The notes beneath the pieces are model-generated. The model was not told the DNA's origin. It worked only from the letters and a program-made list of their open reading frames with translations, and ran no database searches. Below, one piece after another: positions 27,711-35,634 of a DNA stretch of 64,000 nucleotides (its first letter is position 1; each line of letters begins with the position of its first letter). The stretch spans positions 124,001 through 188,000 of the forward strand of contig CAVRXD010000008.1 of NCBI GenBank assembly GCA_963725065.1, written 5' to 3'. The position numbers were made by a program, and so were the translations under genes. This DNA comes from VAZQ01 sp963725065 (GTDB lineage Bacteria > Pseudomonadota > Alphaproteobacteria > Rhizobiales > Xanthobacteraceae).

Positions 27711-28370
27711 ATGAATCGATTGGTCGAACTCCGGCGAGATCGGAGCCGGCGTGCAGCATTGCCCTGGACAGATGCGCGCATCGCGCATCTGAAGATGCGA
27801 TGGTCGCAGGGCGTGACAGCCCAGCGAATTGCCCGCGAGCTGGGCGGCGGCATCAGTCGCAGTGCCGTGCTCGGGAAGATTCATCGGCTCGGGTTCGCTG
27901 AACTCTCCCCCCGAGCGTGGGTGCATCGCTCGCATCTCAAAAGAGCAGGTGAGCGCCGCATCTCCCATCAGCTATGGGCCGCGCTCGGCCGGACCTTTGC
28001 GGGCCAACAATGGCCGCCCCCGGCCTGGGTGATCGAGGCCAAGCCTTACGTCGAGGATCCCCGCATCGATGCGGATATTCCATTGGCGCAACGCAGGTCA
28101 CTCCTCGATTTGACCCGCGGTGCCTGCCGTTGGCCGGTCGGCGATCCCAGCCACCCTGATTTCTTCTTCTGCGGCGCGGAGGCGCTGCGCGGCGAGCTTT
28201 ACTGCGCGGCACATCGCGCCCGCGCATATCGACCGGCGGCCGAAACAATGCCCGGCGCCGCGAGCCCACGCCGGCGTCGGACCGTGCGCAGGGATCACGG
28301 CCTCGATACGGCCACCACAGCCCGCCGAAAGATAGCCGATGACGGTCAACGGAGCGGAGAGGGGAGATGA
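27711..28370 (+). CDS. gcrA: GcrA-like cell cycle regulator (paralogue)
   Basis: A 219-residue GcrA-family protein. The N-terminal DNA-binding part reads WTDARIAHLKMRWSQGVTAQ and GGISRSAVLGKIHRLGF, the GcrA signature. The C-terminal part has RGACRWPVGDPSHPDFFFCG and LYCAAH, the sigma-70-binding region with its Cys/His residues. GcrA binds RNA polymerase with sigma-70 and acts at promoters with methylated GANTC sites. Here it is led by a phage-type operator, so it is probably an accessory paralogue rather than the housekeeping copy. ATG 27711 is chosen; GTG 27708 adjoins it. Confidence 0.88.
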   Translation: MNRLVELRRDRSRRAALPWTDARIAHLKMRWSQGVTAQRIARELGGGISRSAVLGKIHRLGFAELSPRAWVHRSHLKRAGERRISHQLWAALGRTFAGQQWPPPAWVIEAKPYVEDPRIDADIPLAQRRSLLDLTRGACRWPVGDPSHPDFFFCGAEALRGELYCAAHRARAYRPAAETMPGAASPRRRRTVRRDHGLDTATTARRKIADDGQRSGEGR

Positions 28371-28927
28371 GCGAGCAGTCGAGGCAATCCGATCCCGGCG
28401 TCATGAAGGCGATGCGGGCGAGAGTCGAGCCGCCGGCGGTCGAGCAGCGTGCGCTGCCCACGCCCGAACGCATCCGCCGGGCTGGTGCGGACTTCGACCT
28501 CGGGGACACGGGCCAGATCACCATGCGGGACAGCCCGCTGGAACGCGCTCGCGCGCGCAAGCTCATTACCAACCAGCAATATTCCGTCGGACAGAAGTAT
28601 CGCCATCATTGGTATCACGCCGGCCTCGCGGACCAGCTACAGACGATCGACGTCGAACGGATCTTTGCGGCCGATCGCACCAATTTTTCCGGGATGGCGA
28701 AGACTGAAGCCCAGGTCTTTCATCGGCAACGATATCGCGAGGCGACGCAGGCCGTGGGCAAGATCGGGTCGCATGTGCTCGACTGGGTGGTGTGCCGAGA
28801 AACTCCACTCGATCAGGTCGGCTATACGCTGGGCTGGGGCAGCCGTCCGCAAGCATATGCTGCGGCAGTCGAGCGGATGAAAACCGCCTTGGATGAGCTC
28901 AGCAAATTGTGGGGGCTCGTCCGCTGA
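28367..28927 (+). CDS. DUF6456-like protein, cotranscribed with gcrA-like gene
   Basis: A 186-residue protein whose ATG overlaps the gcrA-like stop (ATGA). It has SPLERARARKLITNQQYSVG and a C-terminal helical part (SRPQAYAAAVERMKTALDEL, LWGL). This resembles the DUF6456 domain, found in rhizobial chromosomal and phage regulators, in residue pattern; I cannot confirm it by search. The coupling suggests it acts with the GcrA-like protein. Confidence 0.72.
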   Translation: MSEQSRQSDPGVMKAMRARVEPPAVEQRALPTPERIRRAGADFDLGDTGQITMRDSPLERARARKLITNQQYSVGQKYRHHWYHAGLADQLQTIDVERIFAADRTNFSGMAKTEAQVFHRQRYREATQAVGKIGSHVLDWVVCRETPLDQVGYTLGWGSRPQAYAAAVERMKTALDELSKLWGLVR

Positions 28928-29007
28928 TCGCGCGGTATCGGCGTCGCGCCTTTGACGGCCGGACCACAATGACCGGCCGTGGGAGCAAGTAAAAACCCGA
29001 TCGGACG

Positions 29008-29193
29008 TCAGGAACCGCGGCGCTTGTCAGCGGCCTGACGGCTCGACGCCGTCTTTTCGGCCAGGATGGATTTGAACTCCTCCTCCAACGCCGCCAGCGT
29101 TTCCAGCCAAGCAGCGGCATTGAGCAGACGAGGGGCCCGATTGGGCGTCTGGGGCTGCGGATCCTTCAGAAGCGCCGAGTTCTTTCCGTCCAT
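29008..29193 (-). CDS. small hypothetical protein
   Basis: A 61-residue protein starting MDGKNSALLKDPQPQTPNRA. It has a Pro/Asn-rich N-terminus, then one amphipathic helix (LETLAALEEEFKSILAEK) and a basic tail. ATG 29193 has GGAG about ten bases upstream; a longer frame to 29262 exists. No family is recognised. Confidence 0.5.
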   Translation of the reverse strand: MDGKNSALLKDPQPQTPNRAPRLLNAAAWLETLAALEEEFKSILAEKTASSRQAADKRRGS

Positions 29194-29817
29194 GGCACTA
29201 CTCCACTTTGGGCGCGCCTCCGAAAACCGGGTCCCTCGAAGGCTTCTTTGGCCCTTCTTCATGCCCCGGTAGGGTTAAAGTGCGGTTAATGCTGCAGGTG
29301 GCCCAGGAGCGAAATCCTTGCGCGGCTGTTTAGCGCGGCGGACACGCTTCGGTGCAGTGCCTCCGGAGATCGCATTCCGCAGACATCTGATCCTGCCGCG
29401 AGACGATGAGTGCCTTCCGGGGCGAGGCCAATCTTCGCCGAAAGCGTCCCGCGACACTGGCATCGCCCAACGCGAACGGCGCGTGCGGACGCGCGTGGAT
29501 GCATCATGATGGTGATCGGCGTTGAAGGTCAACGGCGGGCCGACACATGCGGCGTTGCATGGCGGCCGCCTCTCCGGGCGCGGGGCCTAACGATCTTTCG
29601 CCGTTATTTCCCTGTACAAACCGCGGCGGACGGGCTTGCGGCCGGCGGCATGCACGCCAGCCGGGTATGCCGCGGACGTGTATTTGGTACCACGGCACGC
29701 TTGGTTTGCCGGCCGCAAGCCCACCTTGCCACATCGGCCCCGCGTGGTCTTTGCAATTGAAATCCGAAAGCGCGGCGACGTTTGCGGGCGCCGATCGTCG
29801 TCTGGAGGGTTGAGGGC
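29194..29817. other. region without a convincing gene
   Basis: About 620 bases with open frames in several phases but none with good codon use, start signal or recognisable sequence. I see no RNA gene or clear repeat. It separates the phage-like cassette from the small-gene zone. Confidence 0.4.
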
Positions 29818-30048
29818 TTATCGCTCCGGCGGCGCCTCGGCCGCCTCCAAGCCGCTCATCATCATCCCGGCTGGGCGAGGCGGCGCGTCGTCAGCGGCCA
29901 GCGACTCCGCGATCTGATAGTTGTTGGCCACGCGCACCCATGAATCCCGCAGCCGCTTGAAGAACGTTCGCCACTCTTCGTCCTGCGCCGCCTGCGCCTG
30001 GTCGGCGCACATCGCGGCCCGGCTGAATGCCTCTTCCGCTTTGGACAT
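29818..30048 (-). CDS. short helical protein, family A (member 1)
   Basis: A 76-residue protein, MSKAEEAFSRAAMCADQAQA..., predicted as two helices with the pattern [Y/W/F]-x3-A-x2-C-x3-A-x2-A-x-[D/E]-x6-L-x2-L-x3-W-x3-A, then a Met/Pro-rich tail. Four similar proteins occur in this window (30,127; 34,431; 34,806; 42,584). Upstream on the minus strand is a GGAACCAATTCC motif like those before two other small genes. The function is unknown; a stress-related role is only suggested by promoter context. Confidence 0.7.
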   Translation of the reverse strand: MSKAEEAFSRAAMCADQAQAAQDEEWRTFFKRLRDSWVRVANNYQIAESLAADDAPPRPAGMMMSGLEAAEAPPER

Positions 30049-30126
30049 GGCAGCACCCCCTGCACCGTCGCTTCCAGCACTTACAAATACCGCCATTGGA
30101 ATTGGTTCCACCGAGGTCAAGCGAAG

Positions 30127-30333
30127 TCAGCGCCGGTTGATGTCGCTCGATGACCCCTGCCCCCCGGAGGGCATCAGAGAAAAATCCGCTGCGTCGCCCT
30201 CGAACTCATCGGCCTTGTCTTGAAACTCAGCGGCCAGGCTGCGCAGTCGCCGTGCGACACCGAGGTCGATGGTCGCGCGCGCGAGGCCGAGCAGGACTTC
30301 AGCCTGCCGCCGGAAATACATTGCTCGTTCCAT
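30127..30333 (-). CDS. short helical protein, family A (member 2)
   Basis: A 68-residue protein, MERAMYFRRQAEVLLGLARA..., with the YxRRQAxxxLxLA subtype of the short helical family, then LRSLAAEFQDKADEFEGDA. GGAGGG stands before ATG 30333. It lies 79 bases downstream of where transcription from its own promoter must start and is co-oriented with member 1. The closest relative here is the gene at 34,806 (YLRRQADICLRLA). Confidence 0.72.
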   Translation of the reverse strand: MERAMYFRRQAEVLLGLARATIDLGVARRLRSLAAEFQDKADEFEGDAADFSLMPSGGQGSSSDINRR

Positions 30334-30561
30334 TCGAATCCCTCCCCGGGCGCGGGGGCCTTCCTGCTCAAGAGCGAGTAGCGGCGCACCTGCGGCTTCA
30401 TTCCAGCCGCTGCCGACCGCCGATTGCGGGGCGCCGAAGCCGGTCGCCTGCCGCAGCGACACGATTGCACGCCGGGCGTCGCTTCACTGTGAGGTGCATC
30501 ACACCGTTGGATCGTGGCACCCTGGATCGTTGGCGGCACCGGTGAGGCACCATTTGCGCCC

Positions 30562-30586
30562 GGAACAAGTTGCAGCGTTTCCCGTT
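30562..30586 (+). promoter_or_regulatory. EcfG-type (general stress response) promoter
   Basis: GGAAC at 30,562-30,566, a 16-base spacer, and CGTT at 30,583-30,586. This is an exact match to the EcfG consensus GGAAC-N16/17-CGTT of alphaproteobacteria. It lies 30 bases before ATG 30616 of a small exported protein. Confidence 0.75.
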
Positions 30587-30615
30587 GGGTCGGGAGAGGC
30601 AACAGAGGAACGAAC

Positions 30616-30925
30616 ATGAGAACCATCGTATTTGCGGTGGCGGCGTCAGGCGCCATGCTGACGTCCGCGCCCTTGCTGGCAGGGGACCGCGAGCCCAGCT
30701 TCCGTCCAATTGGCTCAGGTCGACGTTGACGTGCGCGTCGGTCCGCCGGCCGTACGCATCGAGGAAGAGCGCCGGCCGGGCGTCGTGATCGAGGAGCGTC
30801 GCCGCGTTGCTCCCGGTGTCGTCATCGAGGGAACGGACGGGCGCCGACGTGATTGCGTCACGCGCTCCGAGAGCGAAACCCGCAACGGCGTGACGGTCAC
30901 TGAGCGGGAACGGGACTGCCGCTAG
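30616..30925 (+). pseudogene. small exported protein, frame broken
   Basis: The frame opened at ATG 30616 gives a signal peptide (MRTIVFAVAASGAMLTSAPL) but stops at 30,727-30,729. The next frame (from about 30,700 to TAG/TGA at 30,923-30,925) gives VQLAQVDVDVRVGPPAV, a Val/Glu/Arg-rich repetitive part (PGVVIEERR twice) and a C-terminal RDCVTRSESETRN... RERDCR with two Cys. The two parts fit one exported protein with a frameshift around 30,690-30,710. It is led by an EcfG promoter, so a stress-induced periplasmic protein is likely if the shift is an error. Confidence 0.65.
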
Positions 30926-30959
30926 AGTTTTTTGCCCGCGTGACGCGTAACCAGGCTGA

Positions 30960-30987
30960 GAGAATGGCCCCCGCGGGGGCCATTCTC
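30960..30987. repeat. perfect 28-base palindrome between convergent genes
   Basis: GAGAATGGCCCCCG followed directly by its exact reverse complement. It lies between the end of the EcfG-driven gene (plus) and the end of the binding-protein gene (minus). No T-run follows on either strand, so it is not a classical terminator, but it could act as a bidirectional transcription stop or mRNA end protector. Confidence 0.7.
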
Positions 30988-31102
30988 ATGTGGCCCCGCG
31001 AGGCGACATCGTTGCCGCTCGCGCCTCGCCGCGGGTTTGGCATTGTCTTCATTCCGGGAGACGATCTTGCGCCGGCGCTTCGGTCGACCGATCCGAGGCC
31101 CA

Positions 31103-31915
31103 TCACTCGGCGGGCGGCGCCACCGGCTGGTCGCGGAATCCCGCCCGGTCGAGCGCGCGCCGGACGCTGCCTGACGCCTTGGCATGCTCGAGAAACGCAC
31201 TGACATAGGCCAGCACGCCCGGCCGGCCTTTCGCGACGGCGATGGCGATGCCGGTCTGCTGGAAGCCGCCGTCGACGATGCGGGAGCCCGGCAGTTGCGC
31301 CACAAACGGGGGAAGCGAATCGCGTGAGAGTGCGAAAGCATCGGCCGCGCCCGTCCGAAGCAACTCGACGGCCGTTTCCACCGAAGTTGCCGCCGTGATC
31401 GTGGTATTTTTCAAGCTCCGGCCGGCGGCACGGATCGTGGTGGTGTTGGCGATGCCGACGACCCGGACATTGGGACGATCGACCTCGGCGAGGGTTCTGA
31501 TCCCGGAAGCGCCGGTGACCATATAGGTGCTTTCGATCAGACAATAGTTCGGGCCGAAGGCGACGCGCATCTTGCGCTCGTCGTCGACCGGCATGAAGGC
31601 GACGTCGACCGCGCCGGATTCCACGGCGTCGGTCACCAGGCCCGAATTGGGCGCGACCATGAAATCCGCAGCGACGCCAAGCCGCCGCGCGAGCTCGTCG
31701 GCGAGATCGACGGTGACGCCGCGCGGCCGGCCATCCGCATCCCTGACCGCGAAGAAGACCGACAGCGCCGGCGCGTAAACGATGCCGGCCCGAAGCTTGC
31801 CGGTGGGAGTGAGCTCTTTCATTGCCACAGTCTCGCCGTTGGCCCTGTTGGGAAGGCTTGCGCAGGCGAGGAGCGCCGCGGCAAGCATCATTGCGCGCGA
31901 TTTGAAGGGCTTCAC
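31103..31915 (-). CDS. periplasmic amino-acid-type solute-binding protein (SBP family 3)
   Basis: A 270-residue exported protein. The signal peptide is at about 5-30 (MMLAAALLACASLPNRANG). The mature protein is an SBP_bac_3 two-lobed fold: LRAGIVYAPALSVFF, GVTVDLADELARRLGVAADF and DVAFMPVDDERKMRVAFGP are typical. There are no permease or ATPase genes beside it, so it is an orphan binding protein that may feed a transporter elsewhere or serve as a sensor. Start is GTG 31915 with GGAG upstream. Confidence 0.87.
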   Translation of the reverse strand: MKPFKSRAMMLAAALLACASLPNRANGETVAMKELTPTGKLRAGIVYAPALSVFFAVRDADGRPRGVTVDLADELARRLGVAADFMVAPNSGLVTDAVESGAVDVAFMPVDDERKMRVAFGPNYCLIESTYMVTGASGIRTLAEVDRPNVRVVGIANTTTIRAAGRSLKNTTITAATSVETAVELLRTGAADAFALSRDSLPPFVAQLPGSRIVDGGFQQTGIAIAVAKGRPGVLAYVSAFLEHAKASGSVRRALDRAGFRDQPVAPPAE

Positions 31916-32415
31916 GGGAGGCTCCCTCCGCTGCCTCGGCACGCATCCGATGTTTGACCGGCTTTGTCCTCAGGCAGCCGTTCATGAGAGTGCGTCGCCG
32001 GCGGCAGCGCTGCAAGAGGTCGCGTTGCTGGCGCGGCCGGTGGGGGCCGATCATCCCCGACACCTGTTACACGAATCCTTTGCGGCCTCCGCGTTATCCG
32101 GGAATGCGCCGTGACCGCTGCTTCCGCCCGCCGCCACTCGACGCGGCGCCGTGCCGGGGCCTCCACACGAGGCGGCTCTGCCCTGGGGGGCCCGTTGCCC
32201 GGAAAGACCACGGGACGATGTGCGGACTCGCGTTTTTGTTGGGGATTAGCCGCAATGGAATTGCGCGCCTGCCGCAAACGTGATTCGGTCAGGACGTTGA
32301 GTCGCAGGAGATGCGATGGCCTAAGCGAGCCGCGTCAAACGGATACGACCTTGGCAGAGATGCGCCGTTTGGGATCGTGAGACTGCCAGCTCACTCGTCA
32401 TGGCTCGGAGACAGA
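31916..32415. other. region without a convincing gene
   Basis: About 500 bases, GC-rich, with only shadow frames. I see no gene or RNA in it apart from the terminator at its right edge. Confidence 0.4.
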
Positions 32416-32443
32416 AGAGGCGCCGCACGCGGCGCCTCTTTTC
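32416..32443. terminator. rho-independent terminator
   Basis: A 10-base stem AGAGGCGCCG / CGGCGCCTCT with a CACG loop, flanked by T-rich sequence on the plus side and by a short A/G stretch that gives T/C on the minus side. It closes the minus-strand two-gene unit ending at 32,478. Confidence 0.7.
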
Positions 32444-32477
32444 TGTTCGACGGCGCGACGGCGATCGCACGGTCGCG

Positions 32478-32738
32478 CTACGACGCCTCCGACAGCGGTG
32501 GCAAGTCCGACTTGGCCGGAGGAAACGGGCTCTCGCCGTACGTCCAGATCGTCTCGAACTGATTTTTTGCCGCCTGGAGCAAGACCACCGAGGCCCTGCC
32601 ATTCTTGCCGCACTCGTTGGCGAGCTCGATGGCGGCATGGATCGCGTCGAACTGGCTGGAGCAGGATCGCTCCTGGTCGTTCGACTTGACCGCCCATTGC
32701 CCCTTGCGCTTGAGCACGATGAACTGGCTGAGCGCCAC
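32478..32738 (-). CDS. small DUF2188-like protein
   Basis: An 86-residue protein with GTG start 32738, one base after the stop of the 27-residue peptide gene. The sequence VLKRKGQWAVKSNDQERSCS, then DAIHAAIELANECGKNGRASVVLLQ, has the beta-beta-alpha-beta outline of DUF2188 (a short fold seen in many stress-related rhizobial proteins); this match is by eye. It is in an EcfG-driven operon with the upstream peptide. Confidence 0.75.
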   Translation of the reverse strand: MALSQFIVLKRKGQWAVKSNDQERSCSSQFDAIHAAIELANECGKNGRASVVLLQAAKNQFETIWTYGESPFPPAKSDLPPLSEAS

Positions 32739-32739
32739 G

Positions 32740-32823
32740 CTAGTGGAGCCCGCCGAACAGCCAGATCAGCAGGATGATTGGGATCGGGATCCCGATCAGC
32801 CAGAGCAAAAGACCTTTACCCAT
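32740..32823 (-). CDS. 27-residue membrane peptide
   Basis: ATG 32823 to TAG 32740 encodes 27 residues beginning MGKGLLLWLIGIPIPIIL and ending LFGGLH, essentially one membrane helix. GAGGAG lies nine bases before the start, and an exact EcfG promoter lies 31-55 bases upstream. The strong start signals and promoter argue that it is expressed. Similar peptides are annotated as hypothetical proteins in rhizobia, as far as I recall. It may act as a membrane-stress peptide. Confidence 0.8.
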   Translation of the reverse strand: MGKGLLLWLIGIPIPIILLIWLFGGLH

Positions 32824-32853
32824 TGTGTTCTCCTCTTTCGGTTGGCCCACATA

Positions 32854-32878
32854 AACGTGCGCTAGGAACTTAGGTTCC
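32854..32878 (-). promoter_or_regulatory. EcfG-type promoter of membrane peptide operon
   Basis: On the minus strand GGAAC (32,878-32,874), a 16-base spacer, and CGTT (32,857-32,854): an exact EcfG match. The -35 lies in the palindrome GGAACCTAAGTTCC. The start codon of the 27-residue peptide is 31 bases downstream. Confidence 0.78.
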
Positions 32879-33331
32879 ATGGAACGAAGCGGGCGGGGCG
32901 GGGAAAAGCAGGGTCTTTGCGAGCGGGGGCGCGTGCGCGTGCGTCCCGGTGCAAGCCCGGTGGAAATATATCCGTGGCGACCATCTCGTTATTTAAGAGT
33001 AGAACGCGAATCGTACGAAAGCGCCGCTCCGCGAAATGTTCGCTCTTATCCGGCCGATGCACGCCGCCAGGACGGTCGGGGGCCGCGCGGGGCGCCATGC
33101 GACCGGCAGCCAATGCTCGGAACGCCGCTGCATCACACCCGTCATCGAATTTTCTGCGCGGCGCGCCCGGCCAGTTTCGCCGCCGCCTATGTCATTGGAA
33201 TTCCAACTGATGACCTGTTCGACTGTCGGGTTCCCAACGGTTCGCCGCGCCGGGGTGGGACACCCGTCCATAATCTCGCCTCGGTTATTCTTAATGAGGG
33301 TCGCTTGTCATGGGTAATCGGGGAGTGGGTG
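32879..33331. other. region without a convincing gene
   Basis: About 450 bases upstream of the small gene at 33,332. Frames are open, but none has a start signal or a recognisable product. Confidence 0.35.
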
Positions 33332-33529
33332 ATGGGTGGAAAATATTCCGCGGAGTGGTGGGAAAAAATCGCTGATCTGAACCGGGATTTGCCCGCGCAG
33401 GATCCTGTCAGCGTCGTTGATCATCTCATTCAGGCGACCGCTCACGGTGCGCGCACGCCGGCGAAGAATGGGAAACCGTCCGGGCAGAATCCGGCGGCAT
33501 CGAAGCGCGAGCGTTCGCTCGCCGATTGA
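33332..33529 (+). CDS. small hypothetical protein
   Basis: A 65-residue protein, MGGKYSAEWWEKIADLNRDL..., with two predicted helices and a basic Lys/Arg/Ser tail. GGGAG stands ten bases before ATG 33332. Its tail faces the DUF3551 gene. No family is recognised; support is codon use and start signal only. Confidence 0.5.
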   Translation: MGGKYSAEWWEKIADLNRDLPAQDPVSVVDHLIQATAHGARTPAKNGKPSGQNPAASKRERSLAD

Positions 33530-33538
33530 GCCGCTGCG

Positions 33539-33814
33539 TCAGCGCCGCTTGCTTCGCCCGCTGGCCTGCCTGGCATCGGAGGCCGGGCCGCGTTCTCCAT
33601 ACTGCAAGAACCAGGGATTCTGCACGCAAGAGCCGCCGCCGCCGCGGGCTGTCTCCATGCATTGCTCGAATGAGACGAAGGTGCAGCTGAACGTGATCGT
33701 CGCGACGTAGCCCACGCACCAGGGCCGGTGGATTTCGGCGGCGGCCGGCCGCTGACCGATGATGCTGAGCGATAGTGCCGCGAGCAGCGCCGCGGCGGCA
33801 TGAACCATCTTCAT
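33539..33814 (-). CDS. DUF3551 family exported protein
   Basis: A 91-residue protein with signal peptide (MKMVHAAAALLAALSLSIIG, then QRPAAAE). The mature part has the DUF3551 pattern PWCVGY... FSCTFVSFEQCMETARGGGGSCVQNPWF with four Cys, expected to form disulfides in the periplasm. The C-terminal 20 residues are basic. The family is common in Bradyrhizobium and relatives; function is unknown. Confidence 0.85.
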   Translation of the reverse strand: MKMVHAAAALLAALSLSIIGQRPAAAEIHRPWCVGYVATITFSCTFVSFEQCMETARGGGGSCVQNPWFLQYGERGPASDARQASGRSKRR

Positions 33815-33859
33815 GGCGGGTCTCCCATATGGACCGCGCTCGTGCCCGAACTTAGCGGG

Positions 33860-34129
33860 TCAATCGCTTCCCGGCAACGGCGGGACCGGCTGGTTGCCGC
33901 CTTGTCCTTGCTGCTCGCGAAGGAACGTCAGCGCGCCCTCGCATAACAGGTCCGCATCGCGTTCGCCGGCGTTCGCAAGTTGAATGATCCTGGTGGCGAT
34001 GATCTCGCTGGCGACGTCGGTCCGATCGGAAAGTCGAAGCGCCACACGAGCCATCTCGAACGCGATGCCCATCACCCGTTTGGTCTCGGGATCGAATCTA
34101 TGGCTCTCGAGATACGGCGTGATCGGCAT
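33860..34129 (-). CDS. short helical protein, family B (member 1)
   Basis: An 89-residue protein, MPITPYLESHRFDPETKRVMG..., with FEMARVALRLSDRTDVASEII and LANAGERDADLLCEGAL. A clear paralogue lies at 47,684 (QFDPETARLLGIAFEFAIQAL, ARAGERDPERLCDLAV). Proteins of this kind are frequent in rhizobial genomes and have no known role. Confidence 0.75.
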   Translation of the reverse strand: MPITPYLESHRFDPETKRVMGIAFEMARVALRLSDRTDVASEIIATRIIQLANAGERDADLLCEGALTFLREQQGQGGNQPVPPLPGSD

Positions 34130-34430
34130 GCTCTTTCCAGCCGGAGCCTTACCGGTGAAAGAAACCTGAGACTTATTCTACAGTTTTTGACCGCGTTGTC
34201 ATTACTGGGCTCGGTCATTACCGGGCTCGCGCGCGCGGCGTAGGACGCAGCAAGCGTGCAGCATAGAAATCCCCGCCGAAGCGCAGCGGGTTGCTCGATC
34301 GCAGACTTCGGCGCCGACATGCGGCTGCACGCGCGTCCTGATGGGACGCTGCGGAAATGCCGGGCTGGTATGGAATTGATCGGTTGAACCGAAGCCGCGC
34401 GCCGGCTTCGATGATGTCGGACGCGGGACG

Positions 34431-34655
34431 CTAGTGGAGCGAGGGGGCGCGGGCGCGCGCCAGCGCGACGTGCAGACGACCGATCGTCTCGCTCTCGTGG
34501 GCGAACTCGTCCGCGCTCATGCAGTCGCTTTCGTTGGCCAGTGCGATCCAGAGATAGCGCAGGTTCTTCAGGATCGTCTTTTGTTGCGGGTCCGCGGCGG
34601 CCTGAATTGCCCGCTCGCAGTCCGCCGCCTTCTCCCACGGGTCTATCCGGGACAT
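34431..34655 (-). CDS. short helical protein, family A (member 3)
   Basis: A 74-residue protein, MSRIDPWEKAADCERAIQAA..., then ADPQQKTILKNLRYLWIALA. It fits the family A pattern with Cys and Trp in the same places as member 1. Upstream on the minus strand is GGAACCAAAGTTCC with a possible but imperfect EcfG -10. It is divergent from member 4 at 34,806. Confidence 0.75.
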   Translation of the reverse strand: MSRIDPWEKAADCERAIQAAADPQQKTILKNLRYLWIALANESDCMSADEFAHESETIGRLHVALARARAPSLH

Positions 34656-34678
34656 CGTCGCCTCCGTTGCGCCGGAAT

Positions 34679-34703
34679 AAGCCGCGCCTGGAACTTTGGT
34701 TCC
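34679..34703 (-). promoter_or_regulatory. possible EcfG-type promoter (imperfect -10)
   Basis: On the minus strand GGAAC (34,703-34,699), 16 bases, then GCTT instead of CGTT. The -35 is inside GGAACCAAAGTTCC, like that at 32,878. It is 24 bases before the start at 34,655. Tentative. Confidence 0.4.
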
Positions 34704-34756
34704 GCAGGGTCCCCCGCGCGCTGTAAAAAAAACGTACCCCCGGCCCTTTTTTGTGT

Positions 34757-34781
34757 GGAACGCTTGGGCGGGTTTCGCGTT
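34757..34781 (+). promoter_or_regulatory. EcfG-type promoter
   Basis: GGAAC (34,757-34,761), a 16-base spacer and CGTT (34,778-34,781), an exact match. The start codon of the family A member 4 gene is 25 bases downstream. Confidence 0.75.
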
Positions 34782-34805
34782 GGCGGCCATTGGGGTTGTC
34801 CTTGC

Positions 34806-35027
34806 ATGCCGAGTGCCGCTTATCTTCGCCGCCAAGCCGACATCTGTCTCCGCCTCGCCGCGATCGCGTCCGATGAGGCGGCCTCGAGCCGTTTGCTGGC
34901 GATCCACCAGGACTACACTGCCAAGGCCGACGCCATGGAAGCCGGGGGAGAAGCGCCGCAGGATGCAATGACGCCCCCCGGCGCAGCACAGAACGCCGGA
35001 AAACACGGCTCCGGCGCGGGCTCGTGA
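34806..35027 (+). CDS. short helical protein, family A (member 4)
   Basis: A 73-residue protein, MPSAAYLRRQADICLRLAAI..., then SSRLLAIHQDYTAKADAMEA and a Gly/Ala-rich tail. It is of the YxRRQAxxCLxLA subtype, closest to the gene at 30,127. An exact EcfG promoter precedes it, which makes it the best candidate in the family for stress induction. Confidence 0.75.
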   Translation: MPSAAYLRRQADICLRLAAIASDEAASSRLLAIHQDYTAKADAMEAGGEAPQDAMTPPGAAQNAGKHGSGAGS

Positions 35028-35634
35028 GCGAGCCGCCAGACGCGATTTGATGCGGGCTTGATCAAGTGGACGTCCTGGCGGTGAGGCGCCGGCGCTGCGT
35101 GATCTCTTGTTGAAGGACTTCGACGAGGGCCGAGGTGGACGCCTCCGTTGGCTTACCTGCGGCGCGTTACGTTGCGACCCCTAGGGATCACGCGGATCGA
35201 CGGGTCGCGCTGGCCGGACGGATTCAGGAATATCGCTTCTGGCCGCCTGTCGGGCCGCACGGAATTCTCCGCGAATTAGCCGTGCGCGCCACCTCCCGAT
35301 CACTGCGAAGACGGGATGGCCATGGAGTCGCGTGGAAACCACTTGGGCGAATGATCGCAAGGGGCGACGCATGACCCAGACTTCGCCCGTGGGGTGGCCC
35401 CTGTCTGTATAAGATTGACCATAGGCGTTACGTCGTGCGCGACGGTCACCGCCGCCGACGCTGTCGTTGCCGAAGTCCACAGCGGCATGCCGGTTGTTCC
35501 GAGCAACGAATTCCCGCAGCGGCTCCGCGGTGCGCCCATCGGGGGGACGACAACCGCTTGAAGGCGACGAAACGCCTTCGCTTGTCCGTGCGCTGCCCTA
35601 TATGAATGACTGGCGGCAACGCAGGAGAAGCCCC
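35028..35634. other. region without a convincing gene
   Basis: About 600 bases. The open frames here (for example 35,135-35,374) lack start signals and resemble antisense noise. I see no RNA gene or repeat. Confidence 0.4.

Noticed and set aside
26171..28927. Complete prophage
   Set aside because: Only a repressor, regulators and two unknown proteins are present; no integrase, terminase, capsid, tail or lysis genes are visible, so I call it a phage-like regulatory cassette.
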